Origin: Tunturibacter gelidoferens
Lineage (GTDB): Bacteria > Acidobacteriota > Terriglobia > Terriglobales > Acidobacteriaceae
DNA length: 64,000 nt
Direction: 5' to 3'
Assembly (NCBI RefSeq): GCF_040358255.1
Contig: NZ_CP132938.1
Coordinates: 3,596,001-3,660,000, forward strand
This document shows, piece after piece, positions 8,773 through 18,090 of the stretch. Below the pieces are notes generated by a model. That model made no database searches, had not been told where the DNA came from, and saw only the letters and a list, made by a program, of their open reading frames with translations. How positions within the stretch are numbered: the stretch's first letter is position 1; each line of letters begins with the position of its first letter. The translations under genes and the position numbers were made by a program.

Positions 8773-9981
8773 ATGCCGCGAATGAATTACCGATTGGCAC
8801 AGGCCGTGATTGCGACGTTCCAAACCGAGGATTCGCGGATGCTTGGCGAGCGCATTTCCAAATTTAGTTATCGGGCTTGGAAGGGAACTTATCCCTGGTT
8901 GGATGCTAGTGGTCTGGCAATTTATTTTTTAGACCGGCTCCATGTCCTGCACATGAACGATGCGATCCCTCCGCGCGTGTTGCTCCGTCTCAAAAAAAAT
9001 GCTGCGGATAACCAGGAAAAGACGAATCGCTTGTTCGAGGAGTTTCTGAAGATTAATAGGGATTTCAAAAATGCAGGGATATCCTACGCCAACCTTAAAG
9101 GTTTCACTTTGGCTCCCGATGCGTTTTCGGAGGCTGCGCTGCGTTGTCAGCTTGATCTCGATTTTTTGATAGCTAATCACGACATCTCTCGTTGCGAGCA
9201 GATAATGCGACGACACGGGTATTTATTAACTGGTATCGGGAGTAATGTAAGGGAGTTCAAAGCAGGCGGTGAAGGTATGCCATGTTTGAGAAATCTCTAT
9301 AAGGTGAAACCGCAGCGTTGTGTAGAAATACATTTTGCCGACGACCGTGGTTGGGACTGTATCCATTTTCAGGATGACCGACTATTCAGGCTGAGCTCTC
9401 GGCGTTGGCGAGATCTGGAATTACCAATTCTTTCTGATTCTGACAAATTTATCGCGCAGGCAGTCCATCTTTTTAAGCATCTGAAGGGAGAATGGACACG
9501 AGCTGCGTGGATTCTCGAATTCGTGAATTTTGTTAAGTTTAATCAGGAAAACCATACCTTATGGATTGAAGTACAAAGACATGTATCGAAGAGCGAAGAG
9601 ATTGCCCTTGCAGTGGGAGTTGCGACACTCGTTTCGCGCGAGAATTTTGCCATGCCCTGCCTGCCGGAGGTGTTAACGTGGGCAATCAGTCAATTACCTC
9701 GGCCCGTCAGTCTATGGATCGAACGGTACGGAAAAAGAATAGTGTTAGCAAAATTTCCAGGAACGAAGCTCTATCTTTTGCTCTGCAGAGCTTTGTCACA
9801 CGCGGGGCGTGGGGAGCTCTGCGAAGTTAGCGATAAACTGTTTCCTCTGCGTCGACCCGCTAAGATTACGGTCACCAACAGGGAGACAAGATTATCGCTT
9901 CGGTTGCGTGGAGCACTAGATGAAATTGGATATTTTTTTTTCGGTTGCGCTTTCACCTGGAACAGGGTTGCTGTTACTTAA
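8773..9981 (+). CDS. NTP_transf_5-type nucleotidyltransferase family protein
   Basis: A 402-residue protein. NLKG at residues 107-110 and CQLDLDFLI with D128/D130 form the short signature of this nucleotidyltransferase-fold family: a substrate-loop glycine and a metal-binding Asp pair. EIHFADDRGW further on is likely part of the same core. The C-terminal half is helical. In other genomes the family is found with HprK-related kinases and exopolysaccharide genes, and in some lasso-peptide clusters; the biochemical substrate is generally not known. GGAAGG stands just upstream of the ATG. Here it links the kinase genes to the polysaccharide export genes that follow on the same strand. Confidence 0.75.
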   Translation: MPRMNYRLAQAVIATFQTEDSRMLGERISKFSYRAWKGTYPWLDASGLAIYFLDRLHVLHMNDAIPPRVLLRLKKNAADNQEKTNRLFEEFLKINRDFKNAGISYANLKGFTLAPDAFSEAALRCQLDLDFLIANHDISRCEQIMRRHGYLLTGIGSNVREFKAGGEGMPCLRNLYKVKPQRCVEIHFADDRGWDCIHFQDDRLFRLSSRRWRDLELPILSDSDKFIAQAVHLFKHLKGEWTRAAWILEFVNFVKFNQENHTLWIEVQRHVSKSEEIALAVGVATLVSRENFAMPCLPEVLTWAISQLPRPVSLWIERYGKRIVLAKFPGTKLYLLLCRALSHAGRGELCEVSDKLFPLRRPAKITVTNRETRLSLRLRGALDEIGYFFFGCAFTWNRVAVT

Positions 9982-10324
9982 TCGAAGCAGCTCGTTGGAG
10001 GAAGAGCAACACGTCTTCGGAAAGATAGGCTTCAGCTCGCCGTCATCGCCGCTTGGCGATATACCCACTGCTAATCTATTTAGAACAATCGTGATAGAGC
10101 GATTCAGGTAGGGAGTTGTAGACCTTGGTCGCATTTTTATCTGGATAGTGTTTACGTAGTTTGTGTCGTGGCCACTAATCGTTCTGTCTGTCGGGGCCAT
10201 TATGAAAATGAATGTAGAAGATGGTGGCTTTGACTCCAAATTTTGTAGAAAACCTGTGAAGCACGTAGCCGGAACTGATCGGCGACGTATTCGAGTGCAG
10301 GAAGGAAGGCTACAAGTCTTTTAT

Positions 10325-13261
10325 ATGAGCTTTTTTGAGCTGGGTAGGAGACGGTGGTTCGCTATCTTCTTTTGCTGTTTGCTTTCATCAACGTCCGTCT
10401 GGTCACAGCAATTACAGGCCCCGACTTTGCCGGCCGGCCTGCCATCTGGTTCGCCTTCGTTGTCACCATCTCCAAGGACTCCCAATTCCAACCCAACCGA
10501 TGATGACAGTGCAGGCCGCACAAGATTGAGTGCCGAAGGGGATAATACAAGTCAGGGAACAAACGGCGTCCTGACCACAGATCAAGTCCTCAAAGTCTTG
10601 CAGTCTCGACCAGAATTGATAGTGGACATCAAAGAGGTAATGGCCGACTATCTGCAACAGCAGGGAACTACAACGCAGTCAGATGCTATTACAGATGACA
10701 TGCTGTACAAGGGCATATCCACAGATACGGGACTACGCGCCGTAATTACAGTATGGCTGAGGGCGCGTGGCTACTTGTCCGGTTCAGATTTAGATAGACA
10801 GAGTTCAGATATGCAAGAGTTCGACGAGTCTCTCAACCCAACGACCTCACTCGGTTCTGGAGGTCCTGATTCTTTGAGGGGCGGTGTAAAAGATGCAAAT
10901 TCTCCTGGTTTCGACCGGCCGGATAATGTTAGTTCCGATGTTGTCCGGAAAAAAGGTGGATCAGGTTCTTCGGAACGGGGAGATCTCTCGCCACCGATCA
11001 AGTCTGATCGCAACAGTGGTAATTCGACTGAGGTAATTCATCAGACAACTCCTTACAACCTTCAGTCGCTTCGCGATTTATACTCCCAAATTCCGGAGCA
11101 GACTTCGAAGCTCAGACGCTTCGGGTCGGATATGTTTCTTGAGAGGGGATTGACTGCCAAACAGATGTCAATTGATGTGCCGGTCGGCCCGGAATATATT
11201 CTGGGGGCAGGCGATGGACTGATCATTAGTCTTTGGGGAGGAGTGTCACAGACCTTTCCAAGGAACATTGATCGTGAGGGGACAATTGTACTGCCCGACG
11301 TCGGGGCCGTCCTAGTCGCGGGACTGCCTCTCGGCCGCGCTCAGGAGTTAATTCAGCAGGAATTGGGGAAGCAATTCAGAGACGCGAAGGTTTCGGTAAC
11401 TCTTTCGCGTTTAAGAACCATACGAGTGTACATAGTTGGTGATGTTCAACGTCCTGGAGCATACGACCTTAGCTCGCTAGCGACTCCGCTCAACGCGCTA
11501 TATGCAGCCGGTGGACCAACCAACCTTGGCTCATTACGTATAGCTCGCCAATATCGCGGAAAAGAATTGGTGCGCGAGGTAGATCTCTATGACTTTTTAC
11601 TTCACGGTGTTCGGCCGGACGGGGAAAGACTGGAAGCGGGCGACACGATTTTGATACCGCCCGTCGGACGACAGGTTGCAGTAGCAGGGATGGTTAAGCG
11701 CCCCGCGATCTATGAACTAAGAGGCGAGAGAGAACTATCTGAAGTGTTGGACGAAGCCGGTGGTTTGCTGGTGGCTGCTGCGATGAGCCGCATAACAATC
11801 GAAAGAATTGACGAGCAAGGGCACCGGGCGACGCTGAACCTGGATATACCGGAAGGAAGTACGAGAGAGGCGTCGCAGATAAGGATCGAGCAGTTTGCCG
11901 TTCTAGACGGCGATCGCGTTAACATCAACCCGATACTGCCTTATAGCGAAAAGGCGATCTACGTTGAGGGACATGTTGTCAGACCTGGAAAGTTTCCCTA
12001 CCACGATGGAATGAAGTTGAATGATGTTCTTCGGTCGTACCAAGACCTCCTTCCAGAACCCGCGGATCGCGGGGAAATTGTTCGTCTGATGCCACCTGAT
12101 TTGCGTGTTGAAGCTATTTCATTTAGCGTGCCCGACGTTTTTGTCGGGAACGAAGAACTTGACTTAAGACCTTTCGACACAATCCGGATCGCAGGTCGCT
12201 ATGAAGCAGACGCTCCCAAAGTTCAGGTACACGGAGAGGTAATCCACCCCGGAGAGTATGCGCTTTCTCAGGGAATGACCGCCGCACAACTCGTTCGGAT
12301 GGCAGGCGGCTTCAAGCGGAGTGCACTACTTGATGCCGCCGATCTTGCTAGTTATGACGTGAAAGATGGACGACAGGTTATAAGCCGTAGAGGGGCAATC
12401 CGAATCGGAGCGGCAGTCAACAATTACGATTCGGCCTCAGACGTAATACTCAAAGCCGGGGACGTGCTGACAATCCATCAAATATCAGGCTGGAACGATA
12501 TTGGATCTTCAGTAAGTGTGTCCGGTGAAGTTGCTTATCCCGGTTCCTACGGTCTGCAAGAGGGGGAAAGATTGAGTTCAGTTTTGAAACGCGCAGGTGG
12601 GTTTCGATCTTCGGCTTACCCCTCAGGGGCAGTATTGATCAGACTTCAGGTAAAAGAGCTTGAAGACAAGAGCCGAAATGAGTTGATCCATCAGATTGAG
12701 ACAACATCCGCTGGTGCGAGGCTGGCTCCGAGCCTCTCCGCACAGGACGATGCGGCGACATTGCAGTTACTCGTCCAGCAACAAAAAGAAGTGGTTTCTC
12801 GATTGCGCAACCAACCAGCAATTGGACGTTTGGTAATCAAAATTAACAGAGATATTTCAAGCTGGGAAGGCACATCCGCAGATGTCGAACTGCGTAATGG
12901 AGACGTCCTCACTATACCTAAAAGGCCAGGTTTCGTTTTGGTCACTGGTCAGGTCTATAACGCGTCTGCAATCACGTTCGTTCCGGGGAAGACCACGGGC
13001 TGGTATCTCCAGCGAGCGGGGGGTAGCACCGAAGGCGGTAACCGAAAAGAAATTCTTGTCATCCGGGCTAACGGCCTCGTGGTAGGGAGACGTTCGAATA
13101 ACTGGCATGAGCCAGGGGTTCTTGATACAAAGCTTGATCCGGGCGACGTCGTTGTTGTTCCCCAGAAGGTCTTCGGTGGGTCGGCCTTGTGGAGAAATCT
13201 GTTCGCTTCAGCGCAGGTATTCTCTTCGGTGGGATTCGCAGCAGCGTTGGCGCTTCACTAG
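10325..13261 (+). CDS. Polysaccharide export outer-membrane protein with multiple SLBB domains (Wza-like)
   Basis: About 978 residues from the ATG at 10325, chosen because it opens a clean signal peptide (basic residues, WFAIFFCCLLSSTSVWSQ); the frame itself is open from 10163. After a proline/serine-rich low-complexity stretch comes a poly-export domain (GPEYILGAGDGLIISLWGG) and then about six SLBB repeats. These are recognisable by recurring VxGxVxxPGxYxL and AGG motifs, beginning near 11425, 11665, 11955, 12220, 12515 and 12930. This architecture belongs to outer-membrane or periplasmic channels that export capsule or exopolysaccharide. It is followed by a Wzz-like protein and two glycosyltransferases, so it is the export gene of this locus. 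Confidence 0.9.
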   Translation: MSFFELGRRRWFAIFFCCLLSSTSVWSQQLQAPTLPAGLPSGSPSLSPSPRTPNSNPTDDDSAGRTRLSAEGDNTSQGTNGVLTTDQVLKVLQSRPELIVDIKEVMADYLQQQGTTTQSDAITDDMLYKGISTDTGLRAVITVWLRARGYLSGSDLDRQSSDMQEFDESLNPTTSLGSGGPDSLRGGVKDANSPGFDRPDNVSSDVVRKKGGSGSSERGDLSPPIKSDRNSGNSTEVIHQTTPYNLQSLRDLYSQIPEQTSKLRRFGSDMFLERGLTAKQMSIDVPVGPEYILGAGDGLIISLWGGVSQTFPRNIDREGTIVLPDVGAVLVAGLPLGRAQELIQQELGKQFRDAKVSVTLSRLRTIRVYIVGDVQRPGAYDLSSLATPLNALYAAGGPTNLGSLRIARQYRGKELVREVDLYDFLLHGVRPDGERLEAGDTILIPPVGRQVAVAGMVKRPAIYELRGERELSEVLDEAGGLLVAAAMSRITIERIDEQGHRATLNLDIPEGSTREASQIRIEQFAVLDGDRVNINPILPYSEKAIYVEGHVVRPGKFPYHDGMKLNDVLRSYQDLLPEPADRGEIVRLMPPDLRVEAISFSVPDVFVGNEELDLRPFDTIRIAGRYEADAPKVQVHGEVIHPGEYALSQGMTAAQLVRMAGGFKRSALLDAADLASYDVKDGRQVISRRGAIRIGAAVNNYDSASDVILKAGDVLTIHQISGWNDIGSSVSVSGEVAYPGSYGLQEGERLSSVLKRAGGFRSSAYPSGAVLIRLQVKELEDKSRNELIHQIETTSAGARLAPSLSAQDDAATLQLLVQQQKEVVSRLRNQPAIGRLVIKINRDISSWEGTSADVELRNGDVLTIPKRPGFVLVTGQVYNASAITFVPGKTTGWYLQRAGGSTEGGNRKEILVIRANGLVVGRRSNNWHEPGVLDTKLDPGDVVVVPQKVFGGSALWRNLFASAQVFSSVGFAAALALH

Positions 13262-13416
13262 GAATTATGACGTGAGTCCAAAAGTGCTAGTTTCAGGTCT
13301 TTGTATAGACTAAATTTTATTTTATCGAGCGACACCTAGTATTTTAATATGACTCTTTATCTAAGACAAGCAGTTGGTGGTTCACGGAGTCCAGACTCAT
13401 CACTGTCGAGGTAGCA

Positions 13417-14694
13417 ATGCAGGCAAGCTTATCAACGCCCACGTCTCAAGCGCCCTCTCCGAGCCGCAACAAGCAGCAATCGGATGGTGTCGAGAAAACC
13501 TGGGTGACAAACGCGTCACTGTTCTGGGATAACCGGCGTATTTTTCTCCGCACAGCTGGAGCCACCTTCGCAATTAGTATTTTAGTCGCGTTCTCACTGC
13601 CTAAGCAATACGAGTCCGGAGCACGAATCATGCCGCCAGAACAGGGCGGCAATGGTGCTGCCATGCTTGCTGCTTTAGTGGGTAAGAGCTCAGCTAGCAG
13701 TCTCTCAGGTTTAGCTGGCAGTCTCATTGGAGTAAAAAACAACAGCGCCCTGTTCGTTGCGTTGTTGCATAGCGGAACAGTATCCGGGCATCTTATCGAT
13801 AAGTTTGACCTGCAACGGGTCTATCACAGACGTTATCGAGATAGTACTGCAAAGCGATTAGCACATCTGACCAAGATTACTGAAGATTCGAAAAGTGGCG
13901 TGATCACAATCGTTGTAACAGATGGTGACCGCGAGCGTGCGCGAGACCTGGCTAACGCTTATCTAGATGAACTGAATAGATTAGTCGCTCGAGTTAATAC
14001 TTCCGCCGCTCGTCGCGAACGCGAATTTATTGAGCAGCGCCTGAATACTGTCCAAACTGAACTAGAGCGCGCACAGCTGGAACTGAGTGACTTCTCCAGG
14101 AAAAACACCACAATTGATCTGAAAGAACAGACCAGAGCCACCGTAGACGCTGGAGCCAAGCTCGAAGGGCAACTTATAGCTGGCGAAACGGAACTGAGCG
14201 CTCTGCGCCAGATTTATGGCGATCAAAATGTCCGGGTACGCGCGGCGGAGGCAAGAAATGCAATCCTGCAACACGAACTACAGCGCACCAATGGACGGAG
14301 CATTCAGGGAGTGGAAGAAGATAATCTTGATTCAACTCATCCATATCCAGCTCTACGAGAACTCCCTCGATTGGGTGTTCAGTGGGCCAATCTTTATAGG
14401 ACTGTTCGCATTCATGAAACCGTCTTTGACCTACTTTCAGAAGAATATGAGACGGCTCGTATCGACGAAGCCAAATCCATTCCGACAGTCGGAATCATTG
14501 ATTTTCCCGGTCTTCCCGAGCGAAAGTCTAGCCCGCATCGCTTCCTCATAGTCTTAAGCTCTACTGCACTCTCAATTGCCATGACAGCAATATACCTCTT
14601 GGTGACGCGATTTTGGCTCGAACTGGAGGAGTGTGATCCACGCCGAGTGCTGGTCGCTCGAATCAGAATGACGATGCACAACGGATGGGCTTGA
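13417..14694 (+). CDS. Wzz-like polysaccharide chain-length determinant protein
   Basis: A 425-residue inner-membrane protein with transmembrane segments near residues 44-65 (TAGATFAISILVAFSLP) and near 385-405 (FLIVLSSTALSIAMTAIYLL). Between them lies a large periplasmic helical region rich in Glu/Arg/Gln with coiled-coil character. The motif IDFPGLPERKSSPHR just before the second membrane segment is the proline-rich signature of the family. There is no C-terminal tyrosine kinase domain, so it is the Wzz/PCP type rather than Wzc. It sets polymer length together with the export channel encoded upstream. Confidence 0.88.
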   Translation: MQASLSTPTSQAPSPSRNKQQSDGVEKTWVTNASLFWDNRRIFLRTAGATFAISILVAFSLPKQYESGARIMPPEQGGNGAAMLAALVGKSSASSLSGLAGSLIGVKNNSALFVALLHSGTVSGHLIDKFDLQRVYHRRYRDSTAKRLAHLTKITEDSKSGVITIVVTDGDRERARDLANAYLDELNRLVARVNTSAARREREFIEQRLNTVQTELERAQLELSDFSRKNTTIDLKEQTRATVDAGAKLEGQLIAGETELSALRQIYGDQNVRVRAAEARNAILQHELQRTNGRSIQGVEEDNLDSTHPYPALRELPRLGVQWANLYRTVRIHETVFDLLSEEYETARIDEAKSIPTVGIIDFPGLPERKSSPHRFLIVLSSTALSIAMTAIYLLVTRFWLELEECDPRRVLVARIRMTMHNGWA

Positions 14695-14925
14695 GGATTG
14701 GTATGGGAACGTATCGACAGCACAGGCGCATAATTCTGCGTCTCCGAATGTCGTATTTGCGATCGGTGCGAGACGCAGGGCGACCGCTGGTTCACGGGCG
14801 GAGACTATCTGGTCGCTGCCAATCAGCTCTATCTCCGAGCACAAATTACACAACTAACATTAATGACGTCAAGTAAAGGATAATCCGCCACCATCGGAAA
14901 CCATATCTTTCATAGTGACAAATCA

Positions 14926-15783
14926 ATGAAAAGTTCCCTGTCAATCTCGGTTGTCACACCATCATTTAATCAAGTTAGCTTCATTCAAGAAGCTTTGGAA
15001 AGCGTACGTCTTCAAAATTATCCGGTCTGCGAACATCTAATAATCGATGGAATGTCGACTGACGGCACAATCGACTTATTGCGGAGTCTCCCGAGCGACA
15101 AGAATTGCACCAACATTACTTGGGTTGCCGAGCAAGATAGCGGACAGAGTGAAGCTCTAAACAAGGGGTTCCGCTGGGCTCAGGGCGACATCATTGGTTG
15201 GCTAAACTCCGATGACCGTTATCGACTCGGATGCTTTGAGCATGTAGTGAAGGTGTTTGAAGAGAACCCAGACGTTGATGTTTTGTATGGAGACTACCGC
15301 GTAGTAGATGAGTCGGGGCGGCTTATTCAAGTTCGTCCGGAGATCAAGTTCAGTAAGTTTGTGCTTTTTTACCATCGGGTGTTATATATCCCGACAACAG
15401 CTACGTTCTTTCGAAGACGAATTTTTGATGATGATAACTGGCTTGATGAGAATCTTCAATATGTCATGGACCTCGAGTTTTTTATACGCTTAACCTCGAA
15501 TGGATATCGTTTTAGACATCTTTCAGAGATACTTGCAGATTTCAGGTTGCAGCCTGCCAGCAAGACGTGCCGCAATCCAGATAAACAACGTCGGGAGCAC
15601 GAGCAGGTAATCTTCACATCTGTGCCATTGCTTCGAAGTATTGAACCAAAGTGTGTTAAGATCTGCGTTCTTTTGTTATTTCGACCATTAGCTGCTGTAA
15701 GACGATACGCAGAAAAACTACTCCGCGGTTCCTATCTGAGACAGTTGTGGTCGACCTACGTTAATGCCAATTCAGAAATGTAA
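14926..15783 (+). CDS. Family 2 glycosyltransferase
   Basis: A 285-residue protein with a GT-A fold: SVVTPSFNQ at the N-terminus, then HLIIDGMSTDGT and, near residue 92, WLNSDD, which supplies the metal/nucleotide-sugar-binding aspartates. It should add a sugar to the lipid-linked exopolysaccharide precursor on the cytoplasmic face. There is no membrane segment. It lies 231 bases after the Wzz-like gene and 10 before the next glycosyltransferase. No strong ribosome-binding site is visible, but no other start fits the conserved N-terminus. Donor and acceptor cannot be read from sequence. Confidence 0.88.
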   Translation: MKSSLSISVVTPSFNQVSFIQEALESVRLQNYPVCEHLIIDGMSTDGTIDLLRSLPSDKNCTNITWVAEQDSGQSEALNKGFRWAQGDIIGWLNSDDRYRLGCFEHVVKVFEENPDVDVLYGDYRVVDESGRLIQVRPEIKFSKFVLFYHRVLYIPTTATFFRRRIFDDDNWLDENLQYVMDLEFFIRLTSNGYRFRHLSEILADFRLQPASKTCRNPDKQRREHEQVIFTSVPLLRSIEPKCVKICVLLLFRPLAAVRRYAEKLLRGSYLRQLWSTYVNANSEM

Positions 15784-15792
15784 AGCGAAGCT

Positions 15793-16962
15793 ATGAATAT
15801 ATTGATTACTGCGGTTTCGTCATCTACTGGCCCATCAGGTATTTGTAGACACGCATACAGTCTCGCGTGCTGTGCGGCTAGCCGTAAAGAGATCTCTCAG
15901 GTCACCTTGGTTGTTGGAAAGTGGCAAGAATCGTACTTTAAACACTCTTTTCAAATGGAAGACATGAAACTGAGCGTCGTAGTTGTCGATATACACAATG
16001 ACGCTTTTGCACGAAATCTTTGGTACCTATGTGAGCTGCCAAGACTTGCAAATGCCGTGGCTGCAGATATCATTCATCTTTCGTTTCCCGTTCCCATCCG
16101 ACGTGCCACCCTAAATCGACCCGTGGTGGTTTCGTTACATGATCTTTACCCATATGATGAACCAGACAATTTTGGATTCCCGAAGGTTTATTTTAATAGA
16201 GTATTTCTTCAACAATGTCTGGGGGAGGTTGACTTAGTCACCTGCGTTTCTGAAACTACCCTGTCGCGACTGAATACAAGGTTCCCTGCGGTTGCGAAGA
16301 AAAAAGGAGTAGTCGTTTACAACTGTGTAAACATTAAATCCAGCAGACACAGCTATTCCGTCATCACAGACCGACCGTTTTTTCTGATGGTCGCCCAGCA
16401 TCGCGCAAACAAGAATATTACAATGGCACTCCGGGTTTTTGGGGAACTCTTGAAAAGAGAAAGAATTGACAGGCGAACGCTGTTGCTTTTGTTAGGTAAT
16501 CATGGCCCTGAGACTACTACGATCAAGTCCGTCATTGAGCGAGAAGCTCTGGGAGACAGCGTAAAATTAATAGATGGCGTAAGTGATGAGGAGTTGATAT
16601 GGCTTTACAAGAGCTGTGACATATTATTAGCTCCTTCTTTTATGGAGGGGTTTGGTCTACCGATCGTCGAGGGACTGCTGTGCGGAAGTCGTGTCGTGTG
16701 CTCCGATATTCCTACGTTCCGTGAGGTAGGCGGTAAGGCGTGCTATTATTTCGATCTTTATTCCGACAAAGGATCGTCTGGGTTGGCAACGGCAATCTGT
16801 GATGCATTGACGAAGCCGAAGCGTAAAGCAGAAGATCTTGAGAGGTTTTCCTTAGAAGAAATCGCTCGAAACCTTATGACTGTTTATTTTGGACTCCAAG
16901 AAAACTCGATTGAGGAGACGAATAGAGGTGAAACCGTAGCGCTGCATCCCGCTGGTTCTTGA
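15793..16962 (+). CDS. Family 4-type (GT-B) glycosyltransferase
   Basis: A 389-residue protein. The second half shows the GT-B nucleotide-sugar site: FLMVAQHRANKN at the start of the C-terminal domain and the EGFGLPIVEG motif (the two glutamates of EX7E) near residue 285. The first half is the acceptor-binding Rossmann domain (LSFPVPIRR, VVSLHDLYPYD). It is a retaining glycosyltransferase acting on the same exopolysaccharide as its upstream neighbour, 10 bases away and probably co-transcribed. It is the last gene of the polysaccharide run; no polymerase, flippase or priming transferase is visible in the window, so the locus appears incomplete here. Confidence 0.88.
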   Translation: MNILITAVSSSTGPSGICRHAYSLACCAASRKEISQVTLVVGKWQESYFKHSFQMEDMKLSVVVVDIHNDAFARNLWYLCELPRLANAVAADIIHLSFPVPIRRATLNRPVVVSLHDLYPYDEPDNFGFPKVYFNRVFLQQCLGEVDLVTCVSETTLSRLNTRFPAVAKKKGVVVYNCVNIKSSRHSYSVITDRPFFLMVAQHRANKNITMALRVFGELLKRERIDRRTLLLLLGNHGPETTTIKSVIEREALGDSVKLIDGVSDEELIWLYKSCDILLAPSFMEGFGLPIVEGLLCGSRVVCSDIPTFREVGGKACYYFDLYSDKGSSGLATAICDALTKPKRKAEDLERFSLEEIARNLMTVYFGLQENSIEETNRGETVALHPAGS

Positions 16963-17375
16963 TTCAACTCTCAGTTTCGGCTCTCATTTATGGTTAGCCG
17001 CCAATCTAGATGTGTCGGTTTTACAGGATTCTCGCTTGCCGCGTTTTGTTGTTCTGCGGCGAGAGTTCTGGTGATGGTGATCGTCAACATCATGCAGAAC
17101 GTCTGCAACAGACAGTTTGGTCACGCGTGTTATTTTCGGGCTCCCGGCGTCCTATGCCACATAAAATAATCTGCCGGAGAAGGCAATATTTATGCGTTCC
17201 TCGTTTGGAAGTGAATCTGGGAGCTCTGAATGTCTCCAAGTTGTCAGAGCTTTGTCATTTGATTATACGAATCAAACACCTAGGTGTGTGATCGTCAGAG
17301 AAACTTGACGTCTCTCGATAGAATATAAGAATCAGGAATCGGTGGGCGACCGAGATTCCTCGAGGAGCGAAAACA
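16963..17375. other. Gap between the polysaccharide genes and the two-component system
   Basis: About 410 bases without a convincing gene. A 93-codon frame at 17010-17291 has no family resemblance and no ribosome-binding site. The right end holds the promoter listed at 17241-17269. Confidence 0.5.
17241..17269 (+). promoter_or_regulatory. Probable promoter of the two-component/porin/copper-protein operon
   Basis: TTGTCA at 17241-17246, a 17-base spacer, and TATACG at 17264-17269. The GTG start of the response regulator is at 17376, giving a leader of about 100 bases. Identified by eye as the best -35/-10 pair in the gap. Confidence 0.4.
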
Positions 17376-18059
17376 GTGAGCTTGATCTTGGTAATCGAAG
17401 ACGATCCTAGAATTCAAAAGGCGCTTCATCGGCAGTTCACCACCGAGGGTTACGACGTACATGTGACCGGCGACGGCGCGCAGGGTTTGGCGACCTGTAA
17501 AAGCTTAAGGCCTGCCGGTGTTGTACTCGATCTGATGCTGCCAAGCATGTCAGGCCTGGAGGTGTGCAAGGGGATCAAGAACTGGTCAGCTAGTACTCCA
17601 GTTGTGGTTCTCAGCGCAGTTTCTGAGGTCGCAGATAAAGTTTTGCTATTGGAGTTGGGCGCAGACGATTATGTCACAAAACCGTTTAGTCCGCGCGAGT
17701 TGATGGCGCGGGTGCAGGCTGCAATTCGACGAACCCGCAAGCCGGTAGCGAACACTCGCGTTAGCTTTGGAAACGTGACTGCAGATTTCTCTGGCATGGA
17801 AGTTTTTAAAGATGGTGCGACTGTAGTTCTCACCGCACACGAGATTAAGCTTCTCCAGTATTTTGTCGAACACGCGGAACGTGTAATTACTCGAGAAGAG
17901 TTGCTGAACGATGTCTGGAACTACACGTCATACCCGACGACGCGCACGGTGGACAACCACATCATGAAGTTACGGCAGAAGTTAGAAATGGATCCGGCAA
18001 AGCCTGTATACTTCCGCACTATCCATGGCATTGGCTACAAATTTGTACGCGGAAGCTGA
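17376..18059 (+). CDS. OmpR/PhoB-family response regulator
   Basis: A 227-residue protein: receiver domain at residues 1-120 with EDD near the start, phospho-acceptor Asp in VVLDLMLPSMSG, and the conserved K in YVTKPFSPRE. A winged-helix DNA-binding domain follows (TAHEIKLLQYFVEH, TRTVDNHIMKLRQKLE, TIHGIGYKFV). The start is GTG 17376, with GAGGAG 10 bases before. The histidine kinase gene begins 31 bases after the stop and is the obvious partner. The downstream porin-like and cupredoxin genes are likely in the same transcript, so the pair may sense something linked to them; the signal is unknown. Confidence 0.93.
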   Translation: MSLILVIEDDPRIQKALHRQFTTEGYDVHVTGDGAQGLATCKSLRPAGVVLDLMLPSMSGLEVCKGIKNWSASTPVVVLSAVSEVADKVLLLELGADDYVTKPFSPRELMARVQAAIRRTRKPVANTRVSFGNVTADFSGMEVFKDGATVVLTAHEIKLLQYFVEHAERVITREELLNDVWNYTSYPTTRTVDNHIMKLRQKLEMDPAKPVYFRTIHGIGYKFVRGS

Positions 18060-18090
18060 TATCCCCACCGATCATGGGAGACCGAAACTG

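Noticed and set aside
6637..10324. Lasso peptide or other RiPP cluster suggested by HprK-like kinase, nucleotidyltransferase and radical SAM genes
   Set aside because: No lasso cyclase, leader protease or convincing precursor peptide is visible; polysaccharide genes give a simpler context. Kept only as a possibility in the findings.
17010..17291. 93-codon frame between the glycosyltransferase and regulator genes
   Set aside because: No ribosome-binding site or family resemblance; it overlaps the likely promoter at 17241-17269.
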